Positions 5,947-8,954 of a stretch of DNA of 8,954 nucleotides are shown piece by piece. Source of the stretch: CAZPLZ01 sp964587525. Lineage in GTDB: Bacteria > Oederibacteriota > CAKKQC01. The notes under the pieces were generated by a model. That model saw nothing but the letters and a program-made list of their open reading frames with translations, was not told the DNA's origin and made no database searches. The translations under genes and the position numbers were made by a program. How positions within the stretch are numbered: the first letter of the stretch is position 1; each line of letters opens with the position of its first letter. Where the stretch lies: positions 1 to 8,954 of the forward strand of contig CAZPLZ010000135.1 of the NCBI GenBank assembly GCA_964587525.1, written 5' to 3'.

Positions 5947-7067
5947 GGGAGAGGGAAGGGGGGCACAGCGGTCAGCGATCGCCGCTCGAAATTCCGGAAC
6001 AGCTCCCCCCACCGGGTCTTCAGCGCGCGCCGCGCCCGCCAGTAGCCGACGAACGGATACCAGAAACAGTCATGGTAGAGAATGGAGGCCAGATACGACC
6101 ACGGCGTCAGGACGGTGCGTAACAGAAGGTTCTCGAACCGGTGCAGCGGCCCCCAGTAGATGAGCTTCTGGCCGCGGCTGGCGAATGTGTCTCCGGTTTT
6201 GAAGTCCCAGTTGATCTGGGAGATGTCCTCACCCGTAACCTCGATCTCGTTGGGATCCCCCACGCCCAGTCCAGCTTCATGCGCCAGCCGGATGAACGTG
6301 ATGGACATGGGGTCGAAACCCATCATCCTGGCCGCGATCGCGTCAATCGCTACCTGATCCGCGCTCGCCAGGATGACATCCTTGGTGTGCACCCGCATGG
6401 CCCGCGGTCCCGCGCCGTCCCCCGCGAATGTGCCGTCCATGACCGCAAAGAGGCCAGGATGGATCTCCTTCTGGATCGCGAGCAGATCCACCAGGGTCTC
6501 GTGGATAACCGAGTGGGTCCAGTGCCGTTTCTCGAACAGGAGGCCGCCGAAAGCGTTCTTCATGGCGCCGGTCATCGTCGTGAACACGTGCGTCTTGACC
6601 GTGGGCAGATGAATGATGTTCGCGCCGATCATGCGTCTGGGAATGCGGATGCCCTCCGGGAAGATGCCGTTTAAAACCAGCATACGGTGTTTCGGCTCAT
6701 ACCGGACCCATTCCTCCGACGGCTCGTAGAGATGCACGTTGGCAATCCCGTAGTGGTCGGTCACCACCTTGTGCTTGTTCAGCTTTTCCCCGAGCCGGGC
6801 CGAGACCACCACGGTCCGGTTGTGCGCGGCGGAAAGCGAGGCTTGAGGGTAGCCAGCCCCCAGCAGCGCCTCGATGACACCGGCAAGCTGCCAGGGCGTG
6901 GTGGAGCACGCGGGGTACCAGAAGTGCCAGGAAATGTTGACCTTGAGCAGCGTGGGGTGGGCCTTGGGCAGTGCCTCCTCGAACCCGGCCATGCGCAAGA
7001 GCCGCGCGTAGTCATGAATGACCGTGTCCGGCGAAGTCTTGAGCACGGCCACCTTCGCCCGCCTCAA
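5943..7067 (-). CDS. DUF362 domain protein
   Basis: A 374-residue protein of the DUF362 family, whose function is not established. The family signature is clear in HLPTVKTHVFTTMTGAMKNAFGG (about 153-175), and MDGTFAGDGAGPRAM (210-224) followed by ASADQVAIDAIAARMMGFDPMSI fits the second conserved half. It has no ferredoxin-type cysteine cluster, unlike many DUF362 proteins, so no Fe-S domain is present. A C-terminal stretch (about 305-345) is rich in Trp, Tyr and Phe and could associate with the membrane. The TTG at 7067 overlaps the UbiA stop as TTGA and retains the family-typical KVAVLK start. A GTG at 7052 with GAGG 9 bases upstream is the alternative. Its stop overlaps the GT9 start, so the three genes are probably co-translated. 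A role tied to the prenyl-linked sugar pathway is inferred from position only. Confidence 0.85.
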   Translation of the reverse strand: MRRAKVAVLKTSPDTVIHDYARLLRMAGFEEALPKAHPTLLKVNISWHFWYPACSTTPWQLAGVIEALLGAGYPQASLSAAHNRTVVVSARLGEKLNKHKVVTDHYGIANVHLYEPSEEWVRYEPKHRMLVLNGIFPEGIRIPRRMIGANIIHLPTVKTHVFTTMTGAMKNAFGGLLFEKRHWTHSVIHETLVDLLAIQKEIHPGLFAVMDGTFAGDGAGPRAMRVHTKDVILASADQVAIDAIAARMMGFDPMSITFIRLAHEAGLGVGDPNEIEVTGEDISQINWDFKTGDTFASRGQKLIYWGPLHRFENLLLRTVLTPWSYLASILYHDCFWYPFVGYWRARRALKTRWGELFRNFERRSLTAVPPFPLP

Positions 7068-7951
7068 GAGAAAGCCCCGACGATCAAAAGCACCGCCAAG
7101 ACATACAGCACGAAGTTCACCAGGAGCGGCCAGTCTTTGACCAGCAGCACCTCCGGCTCCTCACCCTCCAAGCGGTGGTAGATCAAGTAGAGGTACCGGA
7201 AGATGCCGTACAGCACGAATGGGACCGAGAGCGGCATGAGCTGCGAGGAAAACTTGAGGCTGGTCTGCTCAGAGAACGCGTACAGGATGTAGGCCATGAG
7301 CGTTGAGGATGTGACCACCGCGATCATCTGGTCCAGCAGCGCGGACGAGTACTGTCCCAGGACCACGCGCTGATCCTGCGGCCGCGGCGAGGCCAGCAGC
7401 TCCTGCCGGCGCTTGGCAAGGGCCAGGAAGAGTGCGAGCAGCATGGTGCAGATGAGCAGCCACGGCGAGATCGCCACTTGAATCGCATACGCACCCGCGG
7501 CGGCCCGCAGCACAAACCCGGCGGCGATGACCAGCACGTCCACGATCACCACCCGTTTGAGCAAAAGGCTGTACCCGGCACCGAGCGCGATGTAGCCAAG
7601 CAGACAGGCCAGCGCCGCAGGAGTCGAGTTCCTCGCCGTCAACAGTCCTGCAGCCCCCAGCGCAAGCGCGAGAATCGTCCCGGTTTCCCAGTGGATGACC
7701 CCGGAGGCGACGGGCCGCAACCGCTTCTTGGGATGCCGCTGGTCAGCCTTTCGGTCCAGTAGATCGTTAAGGATATACAGGGCGCTGGCAATCAGACAGA
7801 AGGCTAGGAACATGAGCGCCGCCCGCTTCACCTGCGCCGGCTCCCCGATCTGCCGGGCGAACAGCAGCGCCGCGAACACGAGCAGATTCTTGGTCCACTG
7901 GAGCGGCCGCAGCACGGTCAGATACGCCCACGAGAGCTTAACTGGAGGCAT
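7064..7951 (-). CDS. UbiA-family prenyltransferase, decaprenyl-phosphate phosphoribosyltransferase-like
   Basis: A polytopic inner-membrane protein (295 residues from ATG 7951, about 8-9 hydrophobic segments) of the UbiA superfamily. The Asp-rich motif NDLLDRKAD (Asn62, Asp63, Asp66, Asp70) continues into QRHPKKRLRPVASG, a basic block characteristic of decaprenyl-phosphate phosphoribosyltransferase (DPPR synthase) homologs rather than quinone-type UbiA enzymes. Further subfamily features are LRPLQWTKNLLVF near the N-terminus, the second Asp region LLKRVVIVDVLVIAAGFVLRA, and ALAKRRQEL. The known reaction moves 5-phosphoribose from PRPP to a polyprenyl phosphate. The start is slightly uncertain: a TTG at 7969 would add six residues, and neither site has a good Shine-Dalgarno sequence. 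It is the first gene of the minus-strand unit, and its stop overlaps the DUF362 start. The subfamily call is good; activity and final sugar are inferred. Confidence 0.87.
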   Translation of the reverse strand: MPPVKLSWAYLTVLRPLQWTKNLLVFAALLFARQIGEPAQVKRAALMFLAFCLIASALYILNDLLDRKADQRHPKKRLRPVASGVIHWETGTILALALGAAGLLTARNSTPAALACLLGYIALGAGYSLLLKRVVIVDVLVIAAGFVLRAAAGAYAIQVAISPWLLICTMLLALFLALAKRRQELLASPRPQDQRVVLGQYSSALLDQMIAVVTSSTLMAYILYAFSEQTSLKFSSQLMPLSVPFVLYGIFRYLYLIYHRLEGEEPEVLLVKDWPLLVNFVLYVLAVLLIVGAFS

Positions 7952-8002
7952 TAACAACCAGTGTAACAAAAGGGATGTCGCCGCTCTCCGCTGGAATCAC
8001 CG

Positions 8003-8050
8003 TATCTAAATGGTGCCTATATAGATATCTTTTCAGCTATCTGATATGCT
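8003..8050 (+). promoter_or_regulatory. AT-rich divergent control region with repeated TATCT motifs
   Basis: The gap between the UbiA gene (minus) and the antitoxin gene (plus) is AT-rich, unlike its surroundings. It carries TATCTA at 8003-8008 inverted as TAGATA at 8022-8027, the palindrome AGATATCT at 8023-8030, and the near-palindrome TATCTGATA at 8038-8046. Ribbon-helix-helix antitoxins usually bind short palindromes in their own promoter, so these are candidate operators. TGATATGCT at 8042-8050 could be an extended -10 for a leaderless antitoxin transcript; no -35 is evident. Confidence 0.4.
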
Positions 8051-8056
8051 TAAATC

Positions 8057-8332
8057 ATGAACCGGATCATGCTCAACCTCAGCGAGGAAGAGTTGCGGCA
8101 GGCGGATGAGCTTGCCAAAAAACAGGCGGTGTCACGCGCTGAAATTTTCAGGCAAGGGCTGGCCTTGTTGAGAGATTCCGCACGCCGTCAAGTTGAGGAG
8201 GAGGAGCGCAAGACGCGCTTGAGAGAAATTTTCGCGCACATGGACGAAGCAGCCAAGGAGCTGGCGAAAGATCCTGACTGGGATCCCATCGCCATTACAA
8301 GGGCTTGGCGAGACCGGCATCGAAAGCCCTGA
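8057..8332 (+). CDS. Ribbon-helix-helix antitoxin (VapB/CopG-like)
   Basis: A 91-residue protein. Residues 3-39 form a typical ribbon-helix-helix unit: a short beta strand (RIMLNLS), helix A (EEELRQADELAKKQ) and helix B beginning at SRAEIFRQGLALL. The DNA-binding dimer would be made by the strands. Residues 40-75 are highly charged and probably helical. The end, with DPDWDPIAITRAWRDRHRKP, is the kind of tail that wraps a toxin. It precedes a PIN-domain gene in the same direction, so it should neutralise that toxin and repress the shared promoter. The ATG at 8057 has no Shine-Dalgarno sequence; alternative upstream starts are absent. The module runs opposite to the glycan genes and is likely an accessory unit. 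Confidence 0.85.
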   Translation: MNRIMLNLSEEELRQADELAKKQAVSRAEIFRQGLALLRDSARRQVEEEERKTRLREIFAHMDEAAKELAKDPDWDPIAITRAWRDRHRKP

Positions 8333-8811
8333 GGCGGGCCGCAGCCCCACTCTGGGCCGCCGAGCAAGTTCACCACTACTATGAGGCCAATTACGTCATC
8401 GACGCCTCTGTCGTTTACAAGTGGTACGGCGCCGAAGAGGAGGGTGGCACGGAAGCGCAGGCGTTGCGCTCAAGATTCTACGACAAGCGCATACAGGTGC
8501 ACGCCCCGGAGCTGCTTCTGATCGAAGTTGGAAACGCCTTGCGATTCAATCGGCAGTTAACCGAGACATCAGTTGCTACCTACCTGAAAGATCTGGCTGG
8601 GATGGGGCTCACGCTCCACACACTGACTCCCGATTTGCTGCGGCGCATGAATGCGCTCTCATGGAAATATAACCTTTCCATGTATGATGCCCTCTATCTT
8701 GCTATTGCTGAACAGACCGGCGCTCCGCTCATCACCGCGGATGAGCAGATGCTCAAGCAGGTGCAAGGCCACGCCCTGGCCCTTTCGCTGTCCAAACTCC
8801 ATCTTAGTTGA
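8305..8811 (+). CDS. PIN-domain toxin (VapC-like ribonuclease)
   Basis: A PIN-domain ribonuclease with the four conserved acidic residues in place: Asp33 in YVIDASVVYKWYG, Glu74 in LLIEVGNALR, Asp128 in SMYDALYLAIAE and Asp146 in LITADEQML. VapC toxins of this kind cleave RNA, often tRNA or rRNA, and are held inactive by the antitoxin encoded just upstream. The PIN fold begins only at about residue 30. No ATG exists in this frame before it; the coordinates use TTG at 8305, which overlaps the antitoxin gene by 28 bases. Other possibilities are CTG at 8329, which overlaps the antitoxin stop as CTGA, or the ATG at 8381, which is one base out of frame and would require a frameshift. The first 29 residues are therefore doubtful, while the domain itself (8392 onward) is secure and complete. 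Confidence 0.82.
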   Translation: MARPASKALRRAAAPLWAAEQVHHYYEANYVIDASVVYKWYGAEEEGGTEAQALRSRFYDKRIQVHAPELLLIEVGNALRFNRQLTETSVATYLKDLAGMGLTLHTLTPDLLRRMNALSWKYNLSMYDALYLAIAEQTGAPLITADEQMLKQVQGHALALSLSKLHLS

Positions 8812-8813
8812 GG

Positions 8814-8891
8814 CCCCTCTCTCCCTCTTTAACAGCAGGATGCGGAAAAAGCAGGAGCGGGTGGCGCGGGTAACCGGGAGGGTGAGGGGGG
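8814..8891. repeat. Degenerate inverted-repeat region between convergent genes
   Basis: Directly after the toxin stop lies a C-rich arm (CCCCTCTCTCCCTC, 8814-8827). Just before the stop of the converging gene lies a G-rich arm (8876-8891) whose complement is CCCCCCTCACCCTCCC. The arms are imperfect inverted copies about 48 bases apart. The second shares its first 13 bases with the 43-bp repeats at 2297 and 3507. The region could be a remnant of that repeat family and, by position, a two-way transcription end point. No gene is seen in it. Confidence 0.5.
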
Positions 8892-8898
8892 TTATTGC

Positions 8899-8954
8899 TT
8901 ACTGAGCGAGCTGGTCCATCCAGGCTTTGAGCTCGGGATTGTCCGGGTTGAGCT
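8899..8954 (-). CDS. C-terminus of a gene entering from the right edge, possibly a TPR protein
   Basis: The last 17 codons before a TAA at 8901-8899 read LNPDNPELKAWMDQLAQ on the minus strand. The pattern of LNPDNPE followed by a short amphipathic helix is typical of the end of a tetratricopeptide-repeat protein, but the fragment is too short to be sure. It converges with the toxin gene, 87 bases apart, and has the same direction as the glycan genes. Confidence 0.45.
   Translation of the reverse strand, partial: LNPDNPELKAWMDQLAQ

Noticed and set aside
5947..6012. Upstream extension of the GT9 frame to an ATG at 6012
   Set aside because: It would overlap DUF362 by 70 bases; the GTG at 5946 overlapping the stop codon is the more natural start.
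6141..6674. Plus-strand open frame opposite DUF362
   Set aside because: It is antisense to a gene with family motifs, and has no ribosome binding site or domain.

Overview
The window is about 9 kb of GC-rich bacterial DNA. It holds a run of genes on the minus strand for building a cell-surface glycan, followed by a small plus-strand toxin-antitoxin pair. A heptosyltransferase-type GT9 enzyme and a PorV/PorQ-like outer-membrane barrel point to a diderm bacterium. Dispersed GC-rich palindromic repeats inside genes, TTG/GTG starts at overlapping stop codons, and a DUF362 protein next to a polyprenyl-phosphate phosphoribosyltransferase-like UbiA protein would fit an environmental or candidate-phylum genome. 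The sequence alone does not fix the taxon.

Layout in minus-strand transcription order (right to left): UbiA-family prenyltransferase resembling decaprenyl-phosphate phosphoribosyltransferase (7951-7064); DUF362 protein (7067-5943); GT9 heptosyltransferase (5946-4717). These three overlap by 4 bases at each junction. A 66-bp perfect hairpin (4646-4711) follows, then an NAD-dependent GalE-like epimerase (4619-3558), a GT4 glycosyltransferase (3502-2369), a PorV/PorQ-like barrel (2356-1397), a GT87/DUF2029 membrane glycosyltransferase (about 1458-91), and the first 19 codons of a secreted or membrane protein running off the left edge (58-1).

To the right, an AT-rich gap (about 7970-8056) separates this unit from a divergent VapBC-like module on the plus strand: ribbon-helix-helix antitoxin (8057-8332) and PIN-domain toxin (8305-8811). 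A degenerate inverted-repeat region (8814-8891) lies between the toxin and the last 17 codons of a convergent minus-strand gene, possibly a TPR protein, that enters from the right edge.

Reading of the pathway (inference): UbiA would make a polyprenyl-phosphate-pentose donor. The GT-C type GT87 enzyme is of a class that uses polyprenyl-phosphate sugars. GT4, GT9 and the epimerase would act on nucleotide sugars, and the barrel is an outer-membrane component. The most unusual feature is how repeats have entered or bracketed coding regions. A 43-bp palindromic element flanks the GT4 gene as an inverted pair with one mismatch; one copy encodes the N-terminus of the barrel protein and the other supplies the Shine-Dalgarno-like sequence of GT4. 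A related 48-bp copy sits in frame inside GT9, and an unrelated 48-bp palindrome sits in frame inside GT87.
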